Assembly: GCF_002218085.1 (NCBI RefSeq)
Contig: NZ_BDUC01000005.1
Coordinates: 1-64,000 of the forward strand
Origin: Tolypothrix sp. NIES-4075
GTDB taxonomy: Bacteria; Cyanobacteriota; Cyanobacteriia; Cyanobacteriales; Nostocaceae
Direction of reading: 5' to 3'
Length of the DNA stretch: 64,000 nucleotides
A model generated the notes under the pieces. It did no database searches, was not told where the DNA came from, and saw nothing but the letters and a program-made list of their open reading frames with translations. The translations under genes and the position numbers were made by a program. This document shows, one piece after another, positions 1 to 9,498 of this stretch. How positions within the stretch are numbered: position 1 is the first letter of the stretch; the number at the start of each line of letters is the position of its first letter.

Positions 1-396
1 AACTTTATATAAATACGCTGAAAATCGGTATTTTGGCGCAGTTTATTTCACTGCGTTGATTTTGCGTATTAGCACTGTTTGCTTTGTATCTTTTGCTAGT
101 TAATTTAGTACCAGGTAGAGAGGAATTTAACTCAAGGCTGACTAACTTGATATTTGCTTATTCATACTATCCAAGTAGCACAGCAAAAGTTGGTTTTTTC
201 AACTTTGGATTTAACCAACTTCAGAAGTAATTAGGGCAATGTAACTACTACTTGATTATCTTAGGTTGCGCGTAGAATCTGCTGTGGCATTTTGCACAGC
301 AATTTTCAATTTTGGTCTCAATTTGAATGTGGCAACCTAAGTTGTTTCTCGATTGATCGCTTTCCAAAAGTAATTTACATCAGTGAGGACTTTACT
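1..396. other. 5' non-coding region before the first pilin-like gene
   Basis: No convincing open reading frame. An upstream in-frame TTG at 292 would add 35 residues before the signal peptide of the next gene and is not credible as a start. The stretch presumably holds the promoter of the pilin-like gene, but I cannot point to a clear -35/-10 pair or ribosome binding site. Confidence 0.5.
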
Positions 397-867
397 ATGT
401 TACGTCGTTCTTTATTCGCTTGTGCTTTGATGTTGGCTAGTGTTGTTGGTTTCGCTTCTAACGCAAAGGCTGCACCTGTTACTGGGGATGTAAATCAACC
501 TGTTAAATTCACCGCTACAGTACCTACTAGTTGCACTTTGGCTCCTGGTAGTACGGCAGATGGAGTCCTGGGTGTCAATGGTACTAATACTGTGTTAAGC
601 AGCAGTATCCCTGGTGGAACTGCGGCTAAACTTACCGTAAACTGCAATAACGGAACTCTAAAAGTCGCTGCTCCTACTTTTACTAGTAGTACAGCTACAA
701 CTCCAACTACATTTGCTGCTGCTAACCTTAAAGCAACAGTCACTATTGGCACTAAAACTGCTGATTCTTTAGGGGCTACAATTGCTTTAACTAATACTGA
801 CACAGACGCAAATGTAAACATGGAAGCAACCTCTGCTACGGCGATCGCTCCTGGAACTTACAATTAA
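397..867 (+). CDS. Secreted pilin-like subunit, C-terminus truncated
   Basis: 156 residues from the ATG at 397. Residues 1-25 form a classic signal peptide ending AKA before APVTG. The mature part is small, Thr/Ser/Ala-rich and predicted all-beta, with two cysteines (C46 and C83, 37 apart) and a LSSSIPGGT..K motif between them. The secreted products of 7950-8456 and 8589-9029 share this layout, which resembles disulfide-stapled chaperone-usher pilins (inference). Those relatives finish with a G-Y-x-F/Y-T-V-x-F-T strand, whereas this one stops just after PGTYN, so the last beta strand is missing. Downstream bases continue open in another frame, suggesting a deletion or frameshift at the 3' end. 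It is probably non-functional as a subunit unless the shorter end is tolerated. Confidence 0.6.
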   Translation: MLRRSLFACALMLASVVGFASNAKAAPVTGDVNQPVKFTATVPTSCTLAPGSTADGVLGVNGTNTVLSSSIPGGTAAKLTVNCNNGTLKVAAPTFTSSTATTPTTFAAANLKATVTIGTKTADSLGATIALTNTDTDANVNMEATSATAIAPGTYN

Positions 868-980
868 GTGGTGAGTTGATGTGGGGTGAAGATAACGACA
901 AAAGTAAACTACCATTCAAGCTGGATTTAACTGTCCCAGGAGGAAATTCTACTACATCACCAACCAGAAATAGAAGGTAA
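867..980 (+). pseudogene. C-terminal remnant of a second gene, possibly the pilus chaperone
   Basis: After the pilin stop, another frame stays open for about 38 codons (SGELMWGEDNDKSKLPFKLD, then LTVP and a basic end) and closes with TAA at 978-980, eight bases before the GTG of the usher-like gene. It has no start of its own and reads like the end of a periplasmic beta-sandwich protein. In chaperone-usher operons the chaperone often precedes the usher, so I infer that a deletion fused the end of the pilin gene to the end of a chaperone gene. Assignment to the chaperone family is a guess from position. Confidence 0.4.
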
Positions 981-988
981 AAGTCAGC

Positions 989-3115
989 GTGAAAAATCCT
1001 CTGTTTTACCTTTCTGCGTTTGCGGTTTGCCTTTTTTGCGCTACTCCAGCTAAAGCTAAGAACCCTACCCCTGACTTCTCAGAAGAAACTGTTACAGACG
1101 AAAAAATAAATAATACCTCACCCGCTAACCCCTCTCCTTATAAAGGAGAGGGGAGTGTTGACGCAAGCCAACGGGGGGGTGAGGTGAAAGCTACGAATGC
1201 AACTTCAGATCAGATGAACCACGATTTGCTCTCTTTGGAGGAAAGGTTAAAAAGTTTACCGATTAATGAAGCTAGTCGTGCGGATTTGCGCCAGAGGCTG
1301 ATTGAATATCGCGAAGCGATTAAATCTAGAAAAACTCTCTCTTCCCTGCAAGAGAAGGAGGGGGAGTTAGGTCTTCCCGATGAGGTGAAAAGTCAGGATT
1401 CAAATTGGCGTCAACGGCTGAAAGCTACGCGGTCTACAGATAACGTTGCTGCTGATTTAGCACAAAAGACGCAACCAAAGCCAGAAACACCGACACCGGA
1501 AGTTAAATCTGAACTGCAAAAAAAGACAAAGGACTTCAGTACATTTCCGGTCGGTTTGAGTGTGGGCAAACGCAACGTCAAGCCTAGTGTGATTATCCGG
1601 GGACAAGAAGACGGAACGCAAGCAATTAACTTTGAAAATTGGCTGTTACCCTTTGATGATGTGATTCAAGCGTTGAAATTAGACTTAAAGAATTTACCAG
1701 ATGGTCAATTAGAAGTGCGATCGCCTGGTCTTGTCACTCGCATCGATCCAAAAAAACTTCGCAACGATCCAGAGTTAGGCTTAGTATTTTCGATTCAAGA
1801 CTTAAATACTCTCTTTGGCATTAAAGCACAATTCAACATTAACGATTACGCAATTGAGCTAGATGTACCTTGGCTGAATCAATCAGGCTCTAGAATTGGG
1901 CAAGCGGAACCGCCGATTATATTAGAAGGTATACCACGGATTGCGCCCGGTAACTTCAGTTTTGGCGCAATTGAACAAAAACTTAACGCCAGCGGTTCGG
2001 AAGGCACATCAGCGAGTTACAGAGGCGATTTTCTCGCAGTTGGTAGTATATTTGGTGGTAGTTGGTTTGTGCGTACAGATCAGCCAAATTTCCAAGACGC
2101 ATCAACTTGGAGACTTGCAGAAGCACAATTTTATCGACCAAACGATCAAGCTGATTATATCTTCGGTTCCCAGCCGACTTTTTGGCGCAGTCAGGGTGTA
2201 AGCGATTATTGGGGTTTTACATATATTCAACGACAAGGATTTACCCCACCGCAACTGTTTGGTGGTGGATTTGTCGATCCGCGTTTGCGGTTGCAAGCTT
2301 CGCAAATTGGCAGGACAATTACAGGTACGGCTCAACCGGGTACATTAGTCAGGTTAGCAGAAGCATTTGGCGATCGCGTAATTGGCGAAGTCTTAGTTGA
2401 TTCTTCCGGAATTTACCGCTTTGAAAACGTCAGAAGCGAAAATCAATACTATGGCAGTAGTTACCGCGTTTTGCTTTACCCAGAAGGACGACTCACCGCT
2501 CAACCAGAAATCCGCGAAGCTACCTACTCCATTGTACCAGGACAATTACCCGCAGGTTCTTCGGCGTTAGTTTTTTCTGGTGGTTTGCGACGCGAATTAA
2601 ATAACAGTCTGTTGGGCAACTTCTCAGATTTTCGCGGTGGAGTCGCTCAAAGATGGGGTTTATCAGAAAATCTCACAGTCGGTGTAGGTGGAGTATACGA
2701 CGATTCCGCCAGAGGTTTGGCAGAATTATTTTATCGTCCGTCAAATTTGCCTTTAGAAGTTGCAGTTTCCGCACTCAGCGGTAGTAAATGGGATGTGAAT
2801 GCAGATATCCGGTTTAATCCTACTCGGAGTTTGAGTGCATCATTTACAAAATATAGTTTTTCTAATCGTTTTAACATAGATTGGCGAGTGTTTCCTGGTT
2901 TGAGTTTATTTGCTACTACCGATAGCCGCGACGCTACAGGCGGTGGTGTACAATTAAACTTTAGCGGTAGAAACGCTTTTACCTTCGCCCGTATTAGCCT
3001 AGATACAGAAAATCGCCTGCGCTGGACTTTGCTGCAACGTCTCGGCAGATTAGAATTAAATCAACGCGGTAACGAAATCGGCACTTTGTCGGAATTTACC
3101 TATAATTTCTCTTGA
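989..3115 (+). pseudogene. Usher-like outer-membrane protein, 5' part (ends at in-frame TGA)
   Basis: 708 codons from a GTG at 989, eight bases after the preceding remnant. Residues 1-23 look like a signal peptide ending AKA. A long charged linker follows, then a region (residues about 200-330) and from about 330 a beta-strand-rich barrel. Around residues 440-510 sits a small beta-sandwich (ITGTAQPGTLVRL ... GEVLVDSSGIYRFENV) matching the plug/carboxypeptidase-regulatory-like domain of pilus ushers. The frame ends at TGA 3113-3115 inside what should be a transmembrane strand; the same frame continues without interruption to 4087. One nonsense change therefore splits a protein of about 1030 residues. 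A 71-bp palindromic repeat is embedded in frame in the linker. Confidence 0.65.
1115..1185. repeat. Palindromic repeat element inside the usher reading frame
   Basis: The ends ACCTCACCC and GGGTGAGGT are inverted copies, and an inner hairpin CCCCTCTCC / GGAGAGGGG surrounds TTATAAA. This looks like a small dispersed cyanobacterial palindrome. It is translated in frame as part of the linker after the signal peptide. A weaker look-alike (CTCTCTTCCCTGCAAGAGAAG) lies near 1340 in the same gene. Confidence 0.6.
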
Positions 3116-4087
3116 AACAGCAGCTTTTTGAATTTAGGAAACTCGCTGCTAGTAAGTTATGAAACCCGCAGTCAAAATTTGAGTAATAATTTACTTACTT
3201 TAGGTTGGCGATATCGTTCTGCACAACGCGCTAGCGATGGTAATTATCGTTGGGAAGCACAGTTAGGCTATGGAATTGGTTCTCAGGGTAACGGTGCGAT
3301 CGCTTCATTATCAACTACAATTTTACCAGGTATTTTGTTGCGGGCGCGTTATCAAGGCGTATCCGTGACTTCCGACCAAGCCAGCTTTAATATAGATTTA
3401 GTTTCTAGCGCCGGTTTGCAAAGCGGTATTACACCGGGGGATAGACGTTCTGATTATTTCCGTACTCAAGGGGGTTTATTAATTCAGCCGTTCTTTGATA
3501 ATAATAATAATGGCAAACGCGATCCGGGTGAGAAATTATATACAGAAAATCCGGATACGCTGCTAGTTGTGAACAATCGAGTTGTGAAGTCATTGCAACC
3601 GGATATTCAAAGCGATCGCATTTTGGTACGCTTAAATCCAGGTACTTATCGTTTAGATTTAGATCCGGCAGGTTTCCCCGAAGATTGGCAAGCTACTACT
3701 GACGCTTACGCTGTCGATGTTATTGCCGGTTCTTACACACCAGTAATGTTACCATTAACTCGTGCTTACGCCTTTTCCGGAGTTGTTACCGATGCTCAAG
3801 GTAAACCAATTAATGGTGCGAGGGTAGAAGCAGTTTCTAAAGACTCGAAAGTGCGGTTATTTTCCGTTACCAACACCGCTGGAGTTTATTATTTAGAAAG
3901 ACTGCAACAAGGAACTTACGATTTATTGGTTAACGATAAACCTGTGGGTGGTATGACATTGAAATTAGATGCGTCTTCCCAAGGTTTTCAAGAACTCAAC
4001 GTTCAGCAGTTAGAAAATCAAGATTTTCGCGCCGTAATTCCCAGTGTAAATCAAAGTGTATTGCCAAATAAAGAGAAAGATAAGTAA
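3116..4087 (+). pseudogene. Usher-like outer-membrane protein, 3' part
   Basis: Same frame as the 5' part, separated only by the TGA at 3113-3115. It could in principle restart at the TTG at 3128, but has no signal peptide and no ribosome binding site there. It contains the remaining barrel strands (residues about 1-130) and then two small C-terminal domains: one with a DNNNNGKRDPGE segment typical of SdrD/EF-hand-like loops, and a carboxypeptidase-regulatory-like fold (FSGVVTDAQGKPINGARVEA ... GVYYLERLQQGTYDLLV). Pilus ushers commonly end with such periplasmic domains. Unless the TGA is read through or is a sequence error, the export pore cannot form. Confidence 0.6.
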
Positions 4088-4108
4088 GTAGTGAGCGCTT
4101 CAGCGCTC
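4088..4108. repeat. Short palindrome of the GTAGTGAGCGCTTCAGCGCTC family
   Basis: Located just after the usher stop. Related copies lie at 7671-7720, 28010-28055, 50071-50096 and 55087-55143, so this is a dispersed palindromic repeat family of this genome. Confidence 0.6.
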
Positions 4109-4177
4109 TTTTCAACGCAGAGGGACGCTGAGGAAAGCGCAGAGGTACGCAGAGTTTTTTTGTAATTTTAACAAAAT

Positions 4178-4210
4178 TAGGCGTTCCCAAGAGAAACCTG
4201 GAAACGCCTA
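4178..4210. terminator. Hairpin between convergent genes
   Basis: TAGGCGTTCC and GGAAACGCCTA form a stem with one bulge and a 12-base loop, placed between the usher-like gene (+) and the adhesin remnant (-). T-rich flanks on both sides fit a bidirectional terminator. Confidence 0.45.
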
Positions 4211-4218
4211 ACACTGTT

Positions 4219-5517
4219 TTAAAAGAGACGGAAATTACTAGAATTATTCAGTTGAGAGGCACTAATATTCTTGACTAATGCCAAGTCCTGATTATTTCTA
4301 CCTTTATCAAAAATCAAAGTATCACCAGCTACATCTTGAAAACCTAACATCATCGGATCGTATTTCAAACCGCCTGCACAACCAAGCACATCTTCACCAA
4401 TTTTAAAATCCTCAATGGTGTCTTTGCCCTGACCTCTGACGAGAACAAAACTATCTTTACCAGTACCGCCATTAAGGATATCATTGCCAGCACCGCCCCA
4501 GATTTCATCATCCCCAGCAGCACCCCAGATGCTATCATTTCCGTCTTCACCATAAAGGTAGTCATTACCACCGTTACCGTAGATTAAATCATTGCCCAAA
4601 CCACCATAAATAGTGTCACTCATGGTGAAATTAACACCATAGGTAGGGATGGTTTCTAAATCGCCGTAAAGGGTATCATTACCATTACCGCCGAAAATGC
4701 GATCGCTACCCAATCCACCATAAACGATATCATCACCATCTAATGCTGAGATGCGATCGCTCCCATCAGTTCCTGTAGTACTTACACCTGAAGTTACATT
4801 TATCGAGTTAGTAGCTGTAGGATTAACGGTGATTGTAAAAGTTTGAGGTGCTGAGGTATCGATACCACCATTATCAGTACCGCCGTTATCCTGAACTTGG
4901 ACTTCAATTGTTGCTGTCTTGCTAGCAGTAATTCCACTTTTGGCTGTGTAAATTAAGTCACCTGCTAAGTTAATTGTCGGCGTAGCTTCAAAGATGTCAG
5001 CGTTGACGTTGTTGACAACCTTAACTATGTACCCCGCGACACTTTGTGTTTCGTTGGCAGCACCAGAATTAAAGTTGCTTGCCCAACCTGCGATCGTTTG
5101 TGTCGTACCTGTTTTGACGCTTTGGTTGTAACCTTTGGTGAAGGTGGGGCGATCGTTTATTGGGTTAATGTTGAATGTGATACTTTGGTTAGTATTAATT
5201 GTACCATCACTTACGCTGTAGCTAAAACTACCTGCACTGCCATTAGCATCGGCAACGGGACGGAATACCAATCCTGTTAGTTGAGCAGCGTTGAGTAGCT
5301 GATTATTGTTAACTTGTGTGGTGTTATCTGCTAGATAGACTTTACCTTTGATAGCATCGGGCAGTCCAGTAACGGTGATAGTTAGAATATCGCCATCTAT
5401 ATCGGTGGGTGCGGTAATGTTTAGTGGTGTATTGCTAGCATCCTCATTCAGCGTAATGGTTTTATTTGCTTGTACTACAGGGGCGTCGTTAACAGAATTG
5501 ATTTGCAGCAGGTACAA
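4219..5517 (-). pseudogene. RTX/cadherin-like adhesin, C-terminal fragment
   Basis: 432 codons with no signal peptide. The fragment begins inside a cadherin-like domain (NSVNDAPVV, a linker typical of tandem VCBS/cadherin repeats) and has a second such domain ending NPINDRPTF. From about residue 255 it carries hemolysin-type Ca-binding nonapeptides (GGLGSDRIFGG, GGNGNDTLYG, GGAGNDILNG) and the usual C-terminal DTIEDF...GDTLIF segment. Such proteins are exported by type I secretion. The fragment is joined to the next by a frame change near 5500-5517, where the normal end of the preceding cadherin domain is missing, so it is the tail of a broken large adhesin rather than a gene of its own. Confidence 0.7.
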
Positions 5518-5848
5518 CAGTAAAAGTACGAGTGGGATAGATTTCCGTAAGGCTATAAGAAATATTTGGAATTAAAGCTCTATTCGATGAAGAAAAATTA
5601 ACCGTTAGGGAATTAGCAGCAGTTTCAAAGTCACGGATTTTGAAAGGAATTGGTCCTGTGGTACTATCTTCGTCAATTGTCAGATTGGGGATATTATTAG
5701 TAGTTACCGCTACTCGATTCAAATTAATATTTGCTCGTGCCGAAGGTGTAAGTAGGTTGGCGTTAAAATTTATCGTTATGACAAGGCAGGGGGCAGGGGG
5801 CAGGGAGCAAGGGGAAAAAGGATTTGAGCCTTGTTTACTTTTCTTCAC
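5489..5848 (-). pseudogene. RTX/cadherin-like adhesin, middle fragment
   Basis: 119 codons. The first part (NPFSPCSLPPAPCLV) is encoded by a short tandem repeat, CAGGGGG-type, at 5778-5816. The rest reads as cadherin/Calx-beta-like sequence (NNIPNLTIDEDSTTGPIPF) and ends VVPAANQFC, where relatives would continue through another strand. It overlaps the next fragment in a different frame. Repeat insertion plus a small deletion explain both edges. Confidence 0.6.
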
Positions 5849-5872
5849 ACAGTTTGATTTTATAGCGCCGAC

Positions 5873-6982
5873 TTACTTATTATCGCCAAAGAAAATAAAG
5901 TTGGATTTTTCGTAGACATCAAGAAGTCCATTAGGGAAAGCACTATAATCCCGCAATTTACCACTAAGGATTGCATTACCACCAGCAAATAAAGTATAGG
6001 TATCACCCAGTACGGTCAGGTCATAATCGACTGGATTGGTGGTGGTGAAGGCTACACCTTCTGCTTGAGTAAACAAGGTGCGAAAGTTACTAGCTGGTGC
6101 TGCATCTGGTTCCAAAGCTTTGTTAATCTGGGTAGTACCATCATCCTGCGCCCAGATACGGTCTTTCCAAAAACCTAATTCAATACCATATTTAGCATCA
6201 CTGCTAATAGCAATAACACTAAAACCTGCACGGTCATCTTTACCATCGTTGTTTTTGTTGGCTGTTGCAGCCCGTGCTTCATCTATGACTCTAGCATCAA
6301 AACTAACGGTGTATCCTGTGGCACGGTCAAGTGTAAATGAGGTGAGATTGGTATTGGTTGTTGAATAGTTAGAAAATCCTGCTCGGTAGTTATCACTTCC
6401 GAGTGTATTCAGATTTGTAATACCGCTATTATAGGCGGGAGTTACATTATCAAGACTAAAATATTTTAATCCTTTATTTTGACTGTCTGGTGTTCCTGCT
6501 AAAGAGCCATCGTAAAGAACAGTGGTTCCACCAATTAGAGGTGCATCATTTTGACCTATGACGTTAATGTTTCTAGTGGTATTACTTAATAATCCATCAC
6601 CATCTTTTAGCACTACTTGTACTGTCCGATTGCCTGCATTTGGTAAATTTTCTGCTACGTTTGAGTAAACAATATTATTTAAAAGTGCTTGTACTGCCGT
6701 AAATGTAGCGTTAGCAGTCTCGAAAGTAATTTCTAAGTTTTCAGTGTCAATACCTCCTTTAAAGTTACCAATACGGCTACCACCAAAGTTGATGATTTTG
6801 CCATCTAGTCCAATTTGTCCTGCTCCATTTCCTTGGTTTTTAATGGAAAGGCGATCGCCTGCTGTACTTCCCGAAGTAATGCGGATGGTGAGAGTACCTG
6901 CGTCAAAGTCGGTGAATTCGTCTGTAACTGTGGCACTATTACCAATGCTTTGACCCCAACTGCAAACTTCCCTCGCTGCCAT
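5873..6982 (-). pseudogene. RTX/cadherin-like adhesin, large N-proximal fragment
   Basis: 369 codons. Residues about 15-150 are cadherin-like (DFDAGTLTIRITSGS ... VLKDGDGLLS, ending GQNDAPLIGG). Residues about 165-365 look like a concanavalin/choice-of-anchor domain (FSNYSTTNTNLTSFTLDRAT ... FRTLFTQAEG). The frame starts out of register with the DUF4347 fragment upstream and stops at FFGDNK, a few bases before the repeat-bearing middle fragment. It has no independent signal or start context. Confidence 0.6.
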
Positions 6983-7199
6983 GAGAAACTATATGAACAG
7001 CCTTATATTTACCACCCTGCAAAGCCTCACTAATTTGTGATACCCTATCTTTCATCCTGTCTAATATCACGACTTTTGTATCTGGGTTGATACCAGCTAT
7101 TAGACTCTCGTAATCTTCTACAGTGGGATCAATAAAGATAATTTCTCTTTCTTTTTGCAAAACAGATTTTACTAAAGAGTTGTTTGATTGCAGTGTCAT
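6939..7199 (-). pseudogene. DUF4347 N-terminal fragment of the adhesin
   Basis: 86 codons from the ATG at 7199. The sequence (IDPTVEDYESLIAGINPDT ... VHIVSHGSEGSLQLG) is the first half of the DUF4347 domain that opens many large cyanobacterial RTX/cadherin adhesins. The frame breaks right after SLQLG, where normal members run on for about 80 more residues. The four fragments from 7199 to 4219 are thus one gene with at least three lesions. Confidence 0.7.
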
Positions 7200-7949
7200 A
7201 ATTATTGAAATTGATTTAGTTAGGAAATGTTTTATCTAACATTAAACTTATTGCAAAAGTATTTTTTTTAATTTTCAGCCCGCCTGCGCGGGCTTAGTTT
7301 GTAAAGCCAGCGGCTTATAGCCAGAGTGCGTTTACCGATTTTTGCAAGAGGTCTTTTGTTGATGTTTAGAAATAATGACTATAATCAAATTTTGAAAGAT
7401 AAAAATTTTTTCAATACAAATCAAAATATAATTAATAGCCATTAGCTAATAATTATCAACTTCAGATATAAATCAGTCCCTCAGTAGTTACACTGTGTTT
7501 GTTTTAAAGACTTTGTGGAGCTATTTTGAATGATTTTATGAATTTAAACAGCTTTTTATTTAATAAATTAAAAATAATCTAATCTTTATTATGAATTGCA
7601 AAATTAAAATTTATTATATTTTTTACGTATTTGTACTGAAAAAACAAAATTTAAATAAAAACTTGAGATTTGTAGTGGGCACTTTAGTGCCCAAAAAAGC
7701 GTTGAAACACTTACTACGAACTTTTAGGATGTGGTAGTCGCATAACTTATAAACAAGAGCATAAAATTTAGAAACCCAACTTATTTAATAAATCGGGTTT
7801 CTGGGCATCGTGAATTTTTACAACTTATAGATGATTGATGTAGATAGCCTGTGAATAAAAATCCGTCAATTTACTCAACACAAAGCTTGTAAATTGAAGT
7901 TAACCTATAACGGTTGATACGTTGTCCGCGTATACATGGATATTCAAGC
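7200..7949. other. AT-rich intergenic region with several hairpins
   Basis: About 750 bases without a gene. It holds a GC hairpin AGCCCGC-CTGC-GCGGGCT at 7277-7294 (a common cyanobacterial repeat), a copy of the GTAGTGGGC...TTACTAC palindrome at 7671-7720, and a long hairpin AGAAACCC ... GGGTTTCT at 7770-7802. The promoter of the pilin-like gene at 7950 probably lies in the last 150 bases. Confidence 0.5.
7671..7720. repeat. Dispersed palindrome, GTAGT...ACTAC family
   Basis: Begins GTAGTGGGCACTTTAGTGCC and ends ACTTACTACGA. A diverged member of the family also seen at 4088, 28010, 50071 and 55087. Confidence 0.5.
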
Positions 7950-8456
7950 ATGATTCGTCACTTGCTAATTAGTTCAGCTTTCATACTTGCAAGTACTGTT
8001 ACCTTCGCCGCTAGCGTCAGTGCTGATGAACCTGCTGCTATGGCTAGCGGTACAGTAGCAACTAGCTGTTATTTGAGTAAGCTTAATGATGGAGAGTTAG
8101 GTGTTAATTCTACTTCTAATCCTACTGTCCTCAGCAGTAGTGTAAGTGGTGGAACACCCGCCAAAGTTAGAATAGACTGTGATGGTGATGCCAAGCTTAC
8201 TATTTCTGAGCCTAAACAAACAAAAATTATTAGTGGAACAACCGAATTTTTACCTGAAAATTTAACTGCAACAGCCAGCAATACCGCTTTAGGTTTAAGT
8301 GTTAATTCCAAATCTAAGCCAACTGGCGATATCTTTGCGAATGCAGATGCAGAGGCAATAGGTACAATTGAAGTAAACATGGAAGCAAAAAACGGCACTC
8401 AAAATATTTCACCTGGAGACTACGAATTTACAGTCATCTTCACTTCTACTCCTTAA
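7950..8456 (+). CDS. Secreted pilin-like subunit
   Basis: 168 residues from the ATG at 7950; the TTG at 7914 would place 12 extra residues before the signal peptide. Residues 1-25 are a signal peptide (ending VSA before DEP). The mature protein has C40 and C77, 37 residues apart, with LSSSVSGGTPAK before the second, exactly as in the truncated subunit at 397-867. It ends with an intact GDYEFTVIFTSTP strand. I infer a chaperone-usher-type pilus or surface-fibre subunit; the family is not certain. A related gene follows 132 bases downstream. Confidence 0.7.
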   Translation: MIRHLLISSAFILASTVTFAASVSADEPAAMASGTVATSCYLSKLNDGELGVNSTSNPTVLSSSVSGGTPAKVRIDCDGDAKLTISEPKQTKIISGTTEFLPENLTATASNTALGLSVNSKSKPTGDIFANADAEAIGTIEVNMEAKNGTQNISPGDYEFTVIFTSTP

Positions 8457-8588
8457 TAAGGGATAACTAAATTGAGTTTAAACATATTAGTGCATCATCA
8501 ACATATTTAGTCAACTTTCTGTTGAATGCAAATTCTCAGAAATAATTTAAATATTTAAAAGGTAAGCAGAGTTGTTCAGTAACACCAA

Positions 8589-9029
8589 ATGATTAAAAAA
8601 ATATTCTTATTTTCACTTATAATTCTCACTGCTAATTTAACTCTATTCAAAAGTGCAGCTTCCGAACCTTTATGCACTTTCTCTCAAGCTGCTCCCGGTC
8701 AGTTAGTTACTGAAGGTGGTACTCTCCCAAAGAAATTAACCACCTTGGCTTCTGCTGGTGGTTCTCCAACTAAAATTGATGCTACTTGTAGCCAATCCGC
8801 AAATATAAGCGTATCTGCACCAATTCAAGTTGCAGGACCGGAATTCACCCCTGTATCTGCTGTTGCTACTGTAACAATTCCCTCTAGTAGCTCGACTAAA
8901 AATGGTGATGCTCCCCTGTCTCTACCTGCGGGAACCACTCCTTTAACAATTGATTTTGCTATAGATAGAGGTCGTTCTCTGCGAGCCGGTAACTATAGCT
9001 ATACTGTGAAATTTACGGTTGTGCCGTAA
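8589..9029 (+). CDS. Secreted pilin-like subunit, shorter relative
   Basis: 146 residues. Signal peptide of about 24 residues (ending KSAA before SEP). The cysteines C29 and C67 are 38 apart, with LASAGGSPTK between them, and the protein ends GNYSYTVKFTVVP, the same closing strand as its upstream neighbour. The first cysteine sits immediately after the signal peptide, so the N-terminal extension that acts as donor strand in classical pilins is shorter; it could be a tip or basal subunit (inference). Probably co-transcribed with 7950-8456. Confidence 0.65.
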   Translation: MIKKIFLFSLIILTANLTLFKSAASEPLCTFSQAAPGQLVTEGGTLPKKLTTLASAGGSPTKIDATCSQSANISVSAPIQVAGPEFTPVSAVATVTIPSSSSTKNGDAPLSLPAGTTPLTIDFAIDRGRSLRAGNYSYTVKFTVVP

Positions 9030-9181
9030 TTTGGTAGTAAATAGACTTGCTGCAAAAATCGATACAGAGAATTGGGAGCAACGCGATCGCTTTAACTAAT
9101 CCCTGTTACTCGATTAGTATTAAAATGGGCTATCAGTACTGCAAGTCACAACAGCTGCGTTAATCGCTTGTCTATTGTTTT

Positions 9182-9439
9182 ATGTCCAATGCAAACACCG
9201 TCACGGTCAAGTTGTTCGCTGTTTATCAAGAAGCTTATAAAGTTCCAGAACTAATGCTGGAATTACCTGATGGTACAACAGTAACTGGGGTATGCGATCG
9301 CCTAATTGCCGAACACCCAGAACTTGCTCAATGGCGAGAAATCACCCGCTTTGGGGTGAATCTACAATTTGTCGAACCAGATACCATTCTCCAAGATGGT
9401 GATGAAGTCGTCTTAATTCCCCCGGTTAGCGGTGGGTAA
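9182..9439 (+). CDS. moaD: MoaD/ThiS-family sulfur carrier protein
   Basis: 85 residues with a ubiquitin-like beta-grasp pattern and the C-terminal diglycine (VSGG) that is adenylated and thiocarboxylated in MoaD and ThiS. The length and the DGDEVVLIPPVSGG ending fit MoaD, the small subunit of molybdopterin synthase, which donates sulfur to make the dithiolene of Mo cofactor. No other Mo-cofactor gene is adjacent, so a different ThiS-like role is possible. An A/T-rich imperfect hairpin follows, between this gene and the convergent DUF11 operon. Confidence 0.75.
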   Translation: MSNANTVTVKLFAVYQEAYKVPELMLELPDGTTVTGVCDRLIAEHPELAQWREITRFGVNLQFVEPDTILQDGDEVVLIPPVSGG

Positions 9440-9498
9440 GAAAAAGTAAAAAGCATTCAATAGAAAAAAGATTTTTGGCTTCTTACTTTTACCTTTCT

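Noticed and set aside
495..821. Minus-strand ORF of 108 codons over the first pilin gene
   Set aside because: It is an antisense shadow; the + strand has a signal peptide and matches its paralogs.
9182..9439. MoaD-like gene as part of the DUF11 cluster
   Set aside because: It is convergent with that cluster, cytosolic in type and of an unrelated pathway.
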